From FEN-727 sp036508635 (GTDB lineage Bacteria > Actinomycetota > Geothermincolia > Fen-727 > Anoxymicrobiaceae), in the NCBI GenBank assembly GCA_036508635.1, contig DATCGY010000199.1, forward strand, positions 1 through 24,605: a stretch of DNA of 24,605 bases, written 5' to 3'. The position numbers were made by a program, and so were the translations under genes. Positions 14,765-23,904 of this stretch are shown here, piece by piece (positions within the stretch are counted from its first letter, which is position 1; the number at the start of each line of letters is the position of its first letter). A model generated the notes under the pieces. That model searched no databases and was not told where the DNA came from. It was given only the letters and a program-made list of their open reading frames with translations.

Positions 14765-16057
14765 ATGGCCGACTCTAAGGACAAGGTCAATATTGGGCTG
14801 CTGGGTTGCGGCACGATAGGTTCGGGCGTATATCACGTCCTGACAAAGAACGCCGATGCCCTTACCGAGTCCGCGGGCAGAGCGCTCTCAATCTCGCGCA
14901 TACTCGTCAAAGCTGTTGACGAGCCGAGGCCGTTCGAGGTCGATGCATCCATCATGACAACAGACTCTCGCGAGATGCTCGAAGACGAGAGCATCGACGT
15001 CTACATCGAAGTCATGGGAGGCCTCGAGCCGGCGCGCACTTACGCGCTCGAGGTGCTCGGTCGCGGCAAGTCGATCGCCACGGCTAACAAGGAGCTGGTC
15101 GCACATCACGGCCGCGAGCTTATGGAAGCAGCGGCTGCCACAGGAGCCCAGGTCAAGTTCGAGGCGGCTGTAGGCGGAGGCATCCCATTGATAAGGCCGA
15201 TGGAGGAGTCACTAGGCGGCGACGTCGTGCAGAAGATGCTCGGTATCGTAAACGGGACGACCAACTACATCCTCACGCAGATGAGCGCCGAGGGAAGCGA
15301 TTATTCCGATGCACTGGTCGAGGCACAGAAGCTCGGATACGCCGAGGCGGACCCGAGCGCGGACGTGGCGGGCATCGACGCCGCCAGCAAGCTCGCCATC
15401 CTTTGCTCGATCGCGTTCAAGTGCGGAGTCACTTCCGACCAGGTATACCGCGAGGGAATACAGGCAGTGCGGCCTGACGATATCGAGAATGCCCGCGAGT
15501 TTGGCTACGCCGTCAAGCTGCTAGCCATCGCGAGTCGCGCCAACGGTGGAATCTCGGCGCGAGTTCACCCCACGATGATACCGCTCGATCACCCACTGGC
15601 CAGCGTATCCGGCAACTTCAACGCTATATTCGTCATCGGCGAGTCGGTCGGAGAGCTCATGTTCTACGGGCAGGGCGCGGGGTCGTTGCCGACCGCAACC
15701 GCGATACTCGGTGACGTGGTCAACATAGTGCGAAGCCTCGGAAGACCTCCGGTGACGAGACGCTCGTACTGGTCCAGGCCAGGTCGGGTGTTGCCCATAG
15801 AAGACACGAAGACTCGCTACTACATGGTGCTGAAAGTCCTCGACCGACCGGGGGTCCTCGCACAGATAGCCGGTGTCTTCGGCGAACAGCGGGTAAGCCT
15901 TGAGAGCGTTGTGCAAAAGGGCATAGGAGACAGAGCGCAGATCGTGCTGATAACCCACGAGGTTCAAGAGCGCAATTTCCGCGCTGCTCGAGACGGCCTC
16001 GAGAAGCTCGACTCGGTCCAGGAGATTCCGAGCGTCATAAGGGTGGAATCGGCGTAG
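14765..16057 (+). CDS. hom: Homoserine dehydrogenase
   Basis: Hom reduces aspartate semialdehyde to homoserine with NAD(P)H, the branch point toward threonine and methionine. The ATG at 14765 is chosen because GAGGAG (14753-14758) lies six bases before it; an upstream ATG at 14726 would add 13 residues before the normal start. The protein is 430 residues, typical of the monofunctional enzyme with a regulatory domain. The nucleotide-binding loop GLLGCGTIGSG is at 11-21. Conserved catalytic-domain parts are TANKELVAHHG, FEAAVGGGIPLIR, GIVNGTTNYILTQM and KLGYAEADPSADVAGIDAASKLAIL-type sequence. The C-terminal ACT domain starts near YYMVLKVLDRPGVLAQIAG and is where threonine feedback usually acts. 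thrC follows, and rho lies further downstream. Confidence 0.96.
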   Translation: MADSKDKVNIGLLGCGTIGSGVYHVLTKNADALTESAGRALSISRILVKAVDEPRPFEVDASIMTTDSREMLEDESIDVYIEVMGGLEPARTYALEVLGRGKSIATANKELVAHHGRELMEAAAATGAQVKFEAAVGGGIPLIRPMEESLGGDVVQKMLGIVNGTTNYILTQMSAEGSDYSDALVEAQKLGYAEADPSADVAGIDAASKLAILCSIAFKCGVTSDQVYREGIQAVRPDDIENAREFGYAVKLLAIASRANGGISARVHPTMIPLDHPLASVSGNFNAIFVIGESVGELMFYGQGAGSLPTATAILGDVVNIVRSLGRPPVTRRSYWSRPGRVLPIEDTKTRYYMVLKVLDRPGVLAQIAGVFGEQRVSLESVVQKGIGDRAQIVLITHEVQERNFRAARDGLEKLDSVQEIPSVIRVESA

Positions 16058-16102
16058 CGCCTTGCGCGTCGTCGACAGAAAAACAACAAGTTGGGTCACG
16101 AT

Positions 16103-17185
16103 ATGACAACCAATCCACAAGCCAGGCCCCGGTGGCGCGGCGTAATCGAAGAATATAGAGACTACATGCCGGTCACCGAAAAGACGCCAGTGGTAACACT
16201 GCTCGAGGGAAATACGCCGCTCATCCACGCGCGTAACATCTCAGAGCGGCTCGAGCTCAACGTCTATCTCAAGTACGAGGGCGTAAATCCTACGGGCTCC
16301 TTCAAGGACCGTGGCATGACCATGGCTATAAGCAAGGCGCTCGAGGAAGGGGCCGACTCCGTAATATGCGCGTCCACCGGTAACACGTCGGCTTCGGCGG
16401 CCGCCTACGCCGCAAAGGCAGGGCTCAAGTGCATAGTGCTTATTCCTAGTGGCGCCATCGCGCTCGGCAAGCTGTCGCAGGCATTGATGCACGGGGCGCA
16501 GGTCCTTGCGGTTGACGGCAACTTCGACGACGCGCTTCGCGTCGTGAGGCAGATAGCCGACGAGAACCCGATAGTGCTCGTCAACAGCGTCAATCCATAC
16601 CGTATCGAAGGCCAGAAGAGCGGCGCTTTCGAGATATGCGACGTGCTGGGTCGCGCACCCGATATCCACGCTATACCGGTCGGGAACGCGGGCAACATCA
16701 CCGCCTACTGGAAAGGCTACAGGGAGTACGCTGACGCCGGCATTATTGAAGCGCTTCCGCGCATGTTCGGGTTCCAGGCGGAAGGCGCCGCGCCCATAGT
16801 CCTTGGTCACCCCGTCGATAAACCCGAGACGATCGCCACGGCGATAAGGATCGGCAACCCCGCTTCGTGGCAAAGCGCCCTCACGGCTGCCGATGAATCC
16901 GGTGGCATGATTGAGATGGTGACCGACGCCGAGATACTCGACGCGTATCACCTGCTGGCGGACACGGAGGGCATCTTTGTAGAGCCCGCTTCAGCGGCTT
17001 CAGTCGCGGGGCTCATAAAGGAGCGAGCCGCCGGCCTGGTGTCGAAGGGTCTCACCGTGGTCTGCATACTAACCGGACACGGCCTGAAAGACCCCGAGCG
17101 GGCGGTCAAGGAGTCGAACCAGCCGCCGCTTCTCTCGCCGACTCCCGAGGCGATACTCGACGCCATCTACGCGGCGCGCAAGTAG
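16103..17185 (+). CDS. thrC: Threonine synthase
   Basis: ThrC converts O-phosphohomoserine to threonine with pyridoxal phosphate. The protein is 360 residues, the short form usual in Actinobacteria. The PLP lysine is Lys68 in TGSFKDRGM. Other motifs are EGNTPL near the start, ASTGNTSASAAAYAA, the phosphate-binding loop PVGNAGNITAYWKG, and FVEPASAASVAG followed by VCILTGHGLKDP. The ATG at 16103 is preferred over a TTG at 16091, as it gives the usual N-terminus, though neither has a strong ribosome site. It follows hom by 45 bases and the ApgM-family gene follows by 47 bases, so the three probably form one transcript. Its substrate requires a homoserine kinase, and no classical GHMP-type thrB is in the window. 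Confidence 0.95.
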   Translation: MTTNPQARPRWRGVIEEYRDYMPVTEKTPVVTLLEGNTPLIHARNISERLELNVYLKYEGVNPTGSFKDRGMTMAISKALEEGADSVICASTGNTSASAAAYAAKAGLKCIVLIPSGAIALGKLSQALMHGAQVLAVDGNFDDALRVVRQIADENPIVLVNSVNPYRIEGQKSGAFEICDVLGRAPDIHAIPVGNAGNITAYWKGYREYADAGIIEALPRMFGFQAEGAAPIVLGHPVDKPETIATAIRIGNPASWQSALTAADESGGMIEMVTDAEILDAYHLLADTEGIFVEPASAASVAGLIKERAAGLVSKGLTVVCILTGHGLKDPERAVKESNQPPLLSPTPEAILDAIYAARK

Positions 17186-17232
17186 AGGACTTTTTCAACG
17201 ACGCAGTGCCGGTTATCATCCGGAGGTAGAGT

Positions 17233-18414
17233 TTGTCAGGCCTCAAAGTCGCAGTGCTGGTTCCGGACGGAGCCGCCGACCAGCGGCTCGAAGAGCTGAA
17301 CGGCAAGACCCCGTTCGAAGCCGCAGCCACCCCCAATATGGATGCTGTCGCCGCCGCCGGCGCGACGGGATTAGCCTATACCGTACCCGCCGGGATGCCG
17401 CCCGGAAGTGATGTCGCGAACCTCTCCCTCCTGGGGTATGACCCATCGACGCATTACGGCGGGCGCGGTCCGATCGAAGCAGCGAATCTCGGCATCGATA
17501 TCCCCGAGGGCTGGACCTGCTTCAGGTGCAACCTGGTGGCGACAGACGGCAAGCGGATGCTCGACTACAGCGCCGGGCACATCAGCCAGGAGGACGCGAG
17601 GCGTCTGATCGGCGCGCTCGAGGCAAAGCTCGCGGATGACGAGACGGCCTTTTACCAGGGGAAGTCGTACAGGAACATACTGTTGGTGAAGGGGGATTAC
17701 GCCAACCTGGAGTGCACGCCGCCTCACGACATCACGGATAAGCCCCTCGACCCTTACATGCCGAAAGGAGAGGGCGCCAAGCGCATAACCGACCTCATGC
17801 GGAAGTCCCGCGAACTGTTCGCCGACCTCCCGGGAGGAGCTTCAGCGGACGTGATATGGCCCTGGGGGCAGGGCGTCAGGATGACCCTAGAGCCCTTTAG
17901 TAAGCTCTATGGACTGCATGGGGGCGTGATAAGCGCGGTGGACCTGGTTTGCGGGCTCGGCAGGCTCGCCGGCCTTCAATCGATTGCGGTTCCGGGCATC
18001 ACAGGCTACCTCGACACCAATTACAGAGGAAAGGGCGAAGCTGCGGCAAAAGCACTTGAGGATTGCGACTTTATCTACGTCCACGTCGAGGCTCCGGATG
18101 AAGCCGCTCACATAGGCAGTGTCACCGAGAAAGTAAAAGCGCTCGAGCGCTTTGATGCGGATGTCGTTGGCCCGGTCCTCGAGCACGTGCGCATGCATGA
18201 CGGTGATTTCCGAATCCTGATATGCCCCGACCACCCGACCTTCATCAGCACGCGCACGCACGACGGGTCGCCCGTGCCTTACGCCGCGTTCGGGGCAGGC
18301 ATTGCGTCTTCCGGAGCGAAAGGTTTTTCTGAGAGCAACGCGTCGGGTGGCGGGCCTCATTTCGACCCCGGGTGGAAACTCATGTCCGCAATAACCGGCG
18401 ACTGGCCCGCGTGA
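17233..18414 (+). CDS. apgM: ApgM-family phosphomutase; candidate homoserine kinase
   Basis: This 393-residue protein belongs to the archaeal-type cofactor-independent phosphoglycerate mutase family of the alkaline phosphatase superfamily. TTG 17233 is supported by GGAGG (17222-17226) six bases upstream. The first metal ligand lies in VPDGAAD (Asp12) and the phosphoseryl nucleophile is Ser59 in PPGSDVANLSLLGYDP. The C-terminal metal site is seen in HVEAPDEAAHIG and PDHPTFISTRTHDGSPVPY. One subfamily of these proteins, found beside threonine genes in genomes lacking thrB, has been proposed to be a homoserine kinase (TIGR02535). Position directly after hom and thrC favours that role here. The alternative is 3-phosphoglycerate/2-phosphoglycerate mutase, which would feed the cDPG genes downstream. 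Sequence alone does not settle it. Confidence 0.88.
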   Translation: MSGLKVAVLVPDGAADQRLEELNGKTPFEAAATPNMDAVAAAGATGLAYTVPAGMPPGSDVANLSLLGYDPSTHYGGRGPIEAANLGIDIPEGWTCFRCNLVATDGKRMLDYSAGHISQEDARRLIGALEAKLADDETAFYQGKSYRNILLVKGDYANLECTPPHDITDKPLDPYMPKGEGAKRITDLMRKSRELFADLPGGASADVIWPWGQGVRMTLEPFSKLYGLHGGVISAVDLVCGLGRLAGLQSIAVPGITGYLDTNYRGKGEAAAKALEDCDFIYVHVEAPDEAAHIGSVTEKVKALERFDADVVGPVLEHVRMHDGDFRILICPDHPTFISTRTHDGSPVPYAAFGAGIASSGAKGFSESNASGGGPHFDPGWKLMSAITGDWPA

Positions 18415-18422
18415 GATTCCCT

Positions 18423-18434
18423 CCCCTCGAGGGG
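18423..18434. repeat. Palindrome CCCCTCGAGGGG, copy 2
   Basis: This perfect 12-base palindrome lies nine bases after the apgM stop, preceded by GATTCCCT, and resembles the element at 5009-5018. It could be a dispersed repeat, a hairpin separating apgM from the phosphoesterase, or both. No T-run follows it. Confidence 0.4.
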
Positions 18435-18465
18435 CACTGGGACGTCATTGACAGAAGGGATCACA

Positions 18466-19269
18466 TTGGCTGAATACGGGCCTGAGAAAAAGATAACCAT
18501 CGCTCACATCTCGGATATACACGTTGGCTCGAACCACTTCGTATCCAATCTGCTTAACAGGGCGATCATTGAGATCAACGAGCTCGAGCCCGACATCGTG
18601 CTCGTCTCGGGCGACCTCACCAACGAGGGGTTCCGGCAGGAGTATAGCGCGGTGAGCGCTTACCTCGAGAACTTCAAATGCGAACGCGTGGTGGTGATAC
18701 CGGGCAACCACGACTCGCGTAACGTTGGTTACGTCCATTTCGAGGACCTGTTCGGCTCGCGCAACAGTGCGGTTCACCTTCCCGGCATCACGATGGTGGC
18801 GCTCGACTCGTCCCAACCCGACCTCAACGAGGGCAGGCTGGGCCGGCAGAACTATCGCTGGATGGTCGAGAAGTTCAGTGAACCGAACGATTTCAAGATA
18901 GTCGCGCTGCACCACCATTTGCTGCCGCTTCCCGGCACGGGACGCGAGCGCAACATCATCGAGGACGCGGGTGATTTCCTTGAGCTGATGGTGAATCAAG
19001 GGGTCGACCTGGCGCTCTCGGGACACAAGCACGTGCCCCACACCTGGCGCTTCGAGGACTTCTACGTCTCTAACGCCGGTACCGTCTCGAGTCTGAGGGT
19101 GCGAGGCTACGCGAGACCGTGCTACGGGATCATCGAGATAGACCCGGACCTCTGCAACATCAAGAGGAAGTATCCGTTCGGCGAGACCGTTGATGTTGTG
19201 AGCTTCCCGACCATCAGGGAAAAAAAGCCGCACAACCCGGAAGGCCATCCCGACCGCCTGGTAAAGTAA
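18466..19269 (+). CDS. Metallophosphoesterase, class III phosphodiesterase-like
   Basis: This is a calcineurin-like metallophosphoesterase of 267 residues. The TTG at 18466 is chosen because AGAAGGGA (18453-18460) lies five bases before it; a TTG at 18448 would lack a ribosome site. All metal motifs are present: SDIHVG (Asp17, His19), VSGDLTNEG (Asp50), PGNHDSR (Asn81, His82), LHHHLLPLP and SGHKHVPH. The order and spacing match CpdA/Icc-type (class III) phosphodiesterases, which hydrolyse phosphodiester bonds, including cyclic ones. No signal peptide is visible, so it is cytoplasmic. It sits 73 bases before cDPG synthetase and 51 bases after the ApgM gene. That position suggests, as an inference only, hydrolysis of the cyclic pyrophosphate product. 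A general cyclic-nucleotide phosphodiesterase is the alternative. Confidence 0.87.
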   Translation: MAEYGPEKKITIAHISDIHVGSNHFVSNLLNRAIIEINELEPDIVLVSGDLTNEGFRQEYSAVSAYLENFKCERVVVIPGNHDSRNVGYVHFEDLFGSRNSAVHLPGITMVALDSSQPDLNEGRLGRQNYRWMVEKFSEPNDFKIVALHHHLLPLPGTGRERNIIEDAGDFLELMVNQGVDLALSGHKHVPHTWRFEDFYVSNAGTVSSLRVRGYARPCYGIIEIDPDLCNIKRKYPFGETVDVVSFPTIREKKPHNPEGHPDRLVK

Positions 19270-19342
19270 CAGAACCGGTGGGGGCGTCCGCCTACAATAG
19301 ATCTGCTCGAAAACAAAGGCCACGACCACTCAGGAGGAGACG

Positions 19343-20698
19343 TTGCAGGACGGTGAGACCACCAGGCCCGCCGCGATAGCGCTGATCGACGGTGAGCACT
19401 ACCCGGACGTCACCCGCGACGCGCTCCGCTATCTCGAGGACGCACACGGTTGCCGCATCGTCGCGCTGGTCTTCCTCGGTGGCACGGAGAAACTCGCGAA
19501 GCTCGGTCCGGGCACCTTCGGGGACGTTCCCGTCTACTCAGGCGCGGAACAGGTCGCAAACCTGAGAGCCGCACTCGACCGTCACCAGGCGGACACGGTC
19601 TTCGACCTCTCGGACGAACCTGTTGTAGGTTACGAGGAGAGGTTTCGCCTTGCCTCGGAGTCACTGGCACGGGGTGTCGCGTACGCCGGTGCCGATTTCC
19701 GCCTCGACCCTCCGAGCCATCCCCAGCTCTGCGATAAACCCTCGATAGGTGTCTGGGGCCTTGGCAAGCGCGTGGGCAAGACGGCTTTCGCGGGGTACGT
19801 CGCGAGGCACCTTGCCGCGAGCGGGCGACGCCCATGCATCTGCACCATGGGCAGGGGAGGCCCACGCGAGCCCGAGGTCCTGTCAGAACCGGCCGAGGTA
19901 ACCGATGAGTTTCTGAGGGCGAGGGTCGAACAGGGGCGTCATGCCGCAAGCGACCATTTCGAGGACGCCATGATGGCGAACATCGTGACGATAGGTTGCC
20001 GACGGTGCGGGGGCGGCCTTGCGGGTGAGCCGTTCTACTCAAACGTCTCGGAAGGAGCGATGCTCGCGTGCTCCCAGGACACTGACATAGTAATATTCGA
20101 GGGGAGCGGGTCCGCAATCCCACCGGTGTCAGTGGACTCCGTCGCACTGGTGGCGTCAGCCGTTCAACCACTTGATCACATGCTTGGTTACCTTGGTCCA
20201 TACAGGCTATTGCGTTCCGACCTTGTTGTCGTTACAATGTGTGAAGATTTCCAGGTATCCAGCGAAAAGCTTCGCAAGTTCATAGATGGCATCTTGTCCA
20301 TCAATCCCGAGGTGCAGGTCGTCAAGACCGTTTTCAGACCCCGACCCCTTGGTGACTTAGATGGGCGCAAGGTATACCTGGTCAGCACGGCTCCACAGGC
20401 AGGCGTGGACTGCCAGTCTGAACATCTCGAGAAGCAGTACGGCGCCGTCGTAGTAGGAAAGAGCTCCAACCTTGCGAACCGTGCCCGGCTCGAAGAGGAC
20501 CTGTCAGATGCCTCCGAAGCGGAGGTGCTGGTCACGGAATTAAAGGCGGCCGGAGTGGATACCGTATCACTCCATGCCAGGAGCACGGACAAGAAATTGG
20601 TCTATCTCGAGAACGTTCCCGTCGCCCTGGAGGGTAATCTCGAGGAGGAGATCGACCGACTGAAAAAAATAGCTCAAGAAAGGTTCCTCAGAAGGTAA
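19343..20698 (+). CDS. cpgS: Cyclic 2,3-diphosphoglycerate synthetase
   Basis: This enzyme closes 2,3-diphosphoglycerate into cyclic 2,3-diphosphoglycerate (cDPG) using ATP. It was characterised in the methanogen Methanothermus fervidus, where cDPG accumulates as a protein stabiliser and phosphate store. TTG 19343 has the strong AGGAGGAGA just upstream. The 451 residues show the family start AALIDGEHYP-like (here IALIDGEHYPDVTRDAL) and VFLGGTEKL. The P-loop is GLGKRVGKT (139-147, Lys146), followed by TMGRGGPREPEV and later IVTIGCRRCGGGLAGE. VIFEGSGSAIPPV lies in the second half. Length agrees with the archaeal enzyme. 2-Phosphoglycerate kinase, which makes its substrate, is the next gene, 92 bases away. 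Synthetase homologues are also annotated in some bacteria; a cDPG pool here is inferred. Confidence 0.9.
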   Translation: MQDGETTRPAAIALIDGEHYPDVTRDALRYLEDAHGCRIVALVFLGGTEKLAKLGPGTFGDVPVYSGAEQVANLRAALDRHQADTVFDLSDEPVVGYEERFRLASESLARGVAYAGADFRLDPPSHPQLCDKPSIGVWGLGKRVGKTAFAGYVARHLAASGRRPCICTMGRGGPREPEVLSEPAEVTDEFLRARVEQGRHAASDHFEDAMMANIVTIGCRRCGGGLAGEPFYSNVSEGAMLACSQDTDIVIFEGSGSAIPPVSVDSVALVASAVQPLDHMLGYLGPYRLLRSDLVVVTMCEDFQVSSEKLRKFIDGILSINPEVQVVKTVFRPRPLGDLDGRKVYLVSTAPQAGVDCQSEHLEKQYGAVVVGKSSNLANRARLEEDLSDASEAEVLVTELKAAGVDTVSLHARSTDKKLVYLENVPVALEGNLEEEIDRLKKIAQERFLRR

Positions 20699-20790
20699 TC
20701 ACTCCTGAACATCGTATTAGGCCCCCGAGGGTATTTACCCGGCAGCCATTCCCAGAAAAAGCAATGTCCTGAGTGCATGGAAAAGCAACG

Positions 20791-21798
20791 ATGCCCGAAC
20801 GACTCCAAAAAATAATAATCACTGACGAAGAGAATCACATGCCCTACTCCAAGGGTCTGATGGCTATTTCCATCATGGCCACCGGGCTGCCTCCCGACGT
20901 CGCTTACAACATCGCATCGCAGATACACGAGGCGCTTCGCGACGAGGGTTATCCGATGGTCACGATGGACCACGTGCGCAGGATGGCCGAGAGCATCCTC
21001 GAACGGGAGGTAGGGCCGAGGTACGTCGACATATACCGGAAATGGCAGACCGTTGGCGCGATTCACAAGCCGATAATCATCCTCATGGGAGGCGCGACGG
21101 GTGTTGGCAAATCCACCGTCGCTACCATGCTGTCGGCTCGCCTCGGCATCACACGCCAGGTCTCGACCGACATCATCCGCGAGGTCATGCGCTCTCTGTT
21201 CGCGCCGGAGCTCATGCCGGCCCTCTACAACTCTTCGTTCAGCGCTTTCGAGAAACTCCGCATACCCCTTCCGCCGACGACGGATAAAGTCATCGTAGGT
21301 TTCCTCGAGCAGGCCGCGATGGTCTGGGTGGGGATAAGGGCTCTTATCGCGCGGGCGGTGCTCGAGCGCACCAACTTCATTATCGAGGGCGCGCATGTAG
21401 TGCCCGGCATAGTCGACCCTCAATTCTTCAAGGATGCGTTTATAGTGCAGATGGTGCTCTCCGTGGACGACGAGCGTCAGCACCGCAGCCACTTCGAGAT
21501 AAGAGAGGTCGAGACCGAGGGCACGAGGCCTTTCTCGCGCTACCTCGACAACTTCGAGAACATAAGGAAGATCCAGGAGTACGTACTATCGCTCGCAGGC
21601 GAGCAGGATGTCCCCGTATTTCCATGCTACAACATGGACCAGACTATCGGGGCGGTGCTCGACTTTACGATTAACAGGGTTTTTGCCGAGTCTACCGGCA
21701 CCGGCCTGCCTGGTGATGAAGATTCAACGGTCCAGGAAGTAGCCGACAGGGCGCTTGAATATCACGCGAACATCGAGAGGAAAGTCCATTCAGGCTGA
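20791..21798 (+). CDS. pgk2: 2-Phosphoglycerate kinase
   Basis: This kinase phosphorylates 2-phosphoglycerate to 2,3-diphosphoglycerate, the precursor of cDPG. With the ATG at 20791 (GGAAAAG at 20779-20785 as a modest ribosome site) it has 335 residues; a GTG at 20773 would add six. Residues from about 10 to 80 resemble an ATP-cone nucleotide-sensing module (MPYSKGLMAISIMATGL, then IASQIHEAL and ESILERE). The kinase domain follows, with Walker A GGATGVGKST (100-109, Lys107) and STDIIREVMRSLF, IIEGAHVVPG and RFSRY-like substrate and lid segments (EGTRPFSRYLDNF). This arrangement is that of archaeal 2-phosphoglycerate kinases. Direct coupling with cDPG synthetase upstream makes the assignment firm by context. 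Confidence 0.9.
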   Translation: MPERLQKIIITDEENHMPYSKGLMAISIMATGLPPDVAYNIASQIHEALRDEGYPMVTMDHVRRMAESILEREVGPRYVDIYRKWQTVGAIHKPIIILMGGATGVGKSTVATMLSARLGITRQVSTDIIREVMRSLFAPELMPALYNSSFSAFEKLRIPLPPTTDKVIVGFLEQAAMVWVGIRALIARAVLERTNFIIEGAHVVPGIVDPQFFKDAFIVQMVLSVDDERQHRSHFEIREVETEGTRPFSRYLDNFENIRKIQEYVLSLAGEQDVPVFPCYNMDQTIGAVLDFTINRVFAESTGTGLPGDEDSTVQEVADRALEYHANIERKVHSG

Positions 21799-21822
21799 TC
21801 GAGCCGGGCTTTGGGAGGCGAA

Positions 21823-22470
21823 TTGAGACTGTTCATAGACACGGCTAACGTTGCGTACATCAGGGAGATAAACGATTGGGGTGTTCTGGAGGGGGTCACC
21901 ACCAATCCGAGCCTGGCGTGCAAAGAGAATCGCAATTACCGCGAGTGCATCGCCGAGATCGCAGGTATAGTCTCCGGGCCCGTCAGCGCCGAGGCCGTGT
22001 CGATGGAAGCTCCCGGCATGATAGCCGAAGCACGAGAACTTGCGGCGATAGCCGAGAACGTCAACGTCAAAGTGCCGATGTGCGCCGAGGGGCTCAAGGC
22101 GATAAGCGCCCTCAAGAAAGAGGGCATAAAGACAAACTGCACCCTCGTGTTCTCTGCAAACCAGGCGATGCTGGCGGCGTCGGCGGGAGCGACGTTCGTG
22201 AGCCCGTTCCTGGGGCGTCTCGACGATATCGGGAACGACGGGTTAAGAATCCTCGCCGAAATAGTCGAGATATATGAGTACTACGGCGTGGAGACCCAGG
22301 TGATTTCGGCGAGCCTGCGCCATTCGCAGCATGTAATAGGCTCCGCCCTCGCGGGCGCTCACATAGCGACGATACCTTACGACGTCTTCAAGGCGATGGC
22401 CCGCCATCCATTGACCGACATAGGGATTGAGCGGTTCCTCGCTGATTGGGAAAAAATCAAAGACCTTTAA
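21823..22470 (+). CDS. talC: Small transaldolase / fructose-6-phosphate aldolase family
   Basis: This is a 215-residue class I aldolase of the TalC/FSA type. TTG 21823 is chosen over TTG 21811 because GGAGG (21814-21818) precedes it by four bases and the protein then begins MRLFIDTANV, the standard family start. Motifs are GVTTNPSL (24-31), the Schiff-base lysine Lys83 in NVNVKVPM, NCTLVFSANQA and SPFLGRLDDIG. Phe129 in SPF is at the position where E. coli FsaA has Tyr131 and transaldolase B has Phe178, which favours transaldolase over F6P aldolase. The length of 215 residues and the start match known TalC proteins. With HPS nearby it could serve pentose phosphate interconversion. It ends the run of sugar-phosphate genes before rho. 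Confidence 0.92.
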   Translation: MRLFIDTANVAYIREINDWGVLEGVTTNPSLACKENRNYRECIAEIAGIVSGPVSAEAVSMEAPGMIAEARELAAIAENVNVKVPMCAEGLKAISALKKEGIKTNCTLVFSANQAMLAASAGATFVSPFLGRLDDIGNDGLRILAEIVEIYEYYGVETQVISASLRHSQHVIGSALAGAHIATIPYDVFKAMARHPLTDIGIERFLADWEKIKDL

Positions 22471-22489
22471 CGATATCCGGTTGTTTCAG

Positions 22490-22509
22490 GTGCGCGCGAA
22501 CGCGCGCGC
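22490..22509 (+). terminator. GC-only hairpin between talC and rho
   Basis: GCGCGC (22492-22497) and GCGCGC (22502-22507) form a stem with the loop GAAC, extendable to eight pairs with one wobble. It ends six bases before the rho Shine-Dalgarno (AAGGAGGT, 22515-22522). With no T-run it is unlikely to be a strong terminator and could instead be a leader hairpin affecting rho. Confidence 0.4.
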
Positions 22510-22533
22510 TCATCAAGGAGGTAACAAGAAAAA

Positions 22534-23856
<1,323 letters not shown>

Positions 23857-23862
23857 CGGCGT

Positions 23863-23887
23863 TTCGCCAAAGGTTTCAGGTGGCGAA
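23863..23887. terminator. Possible bidirectional terminator hairpin
   Basis: TTCGCCA (23863-23869) and TGGCGAA (23881-23887) make a 7-base stem with an 11-base loop, in the 48-base gap between the convergent rho and - strand genes. Neither side has a T-run, so it is only terminator-like. Confidence 0.4.
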
Positions 23888-23904
23888 TTAGTCCTAAAGG
23901 GCGG

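Noticed and set aside
19302..19307. TACAAT as a -10 box before cDPG synthetase
   Set aside because: No -35-like hexamer lies at proper distance and the gene is within a co-directional run, so an internal promoter is not supported.
19410..20201. 263-codon - strand frame opposite cDPG synthetase
   Set aside because: Its composition is Arg/Pro/Ser-rich as expected of a shadow frame, and the + strand frame has family motifs.
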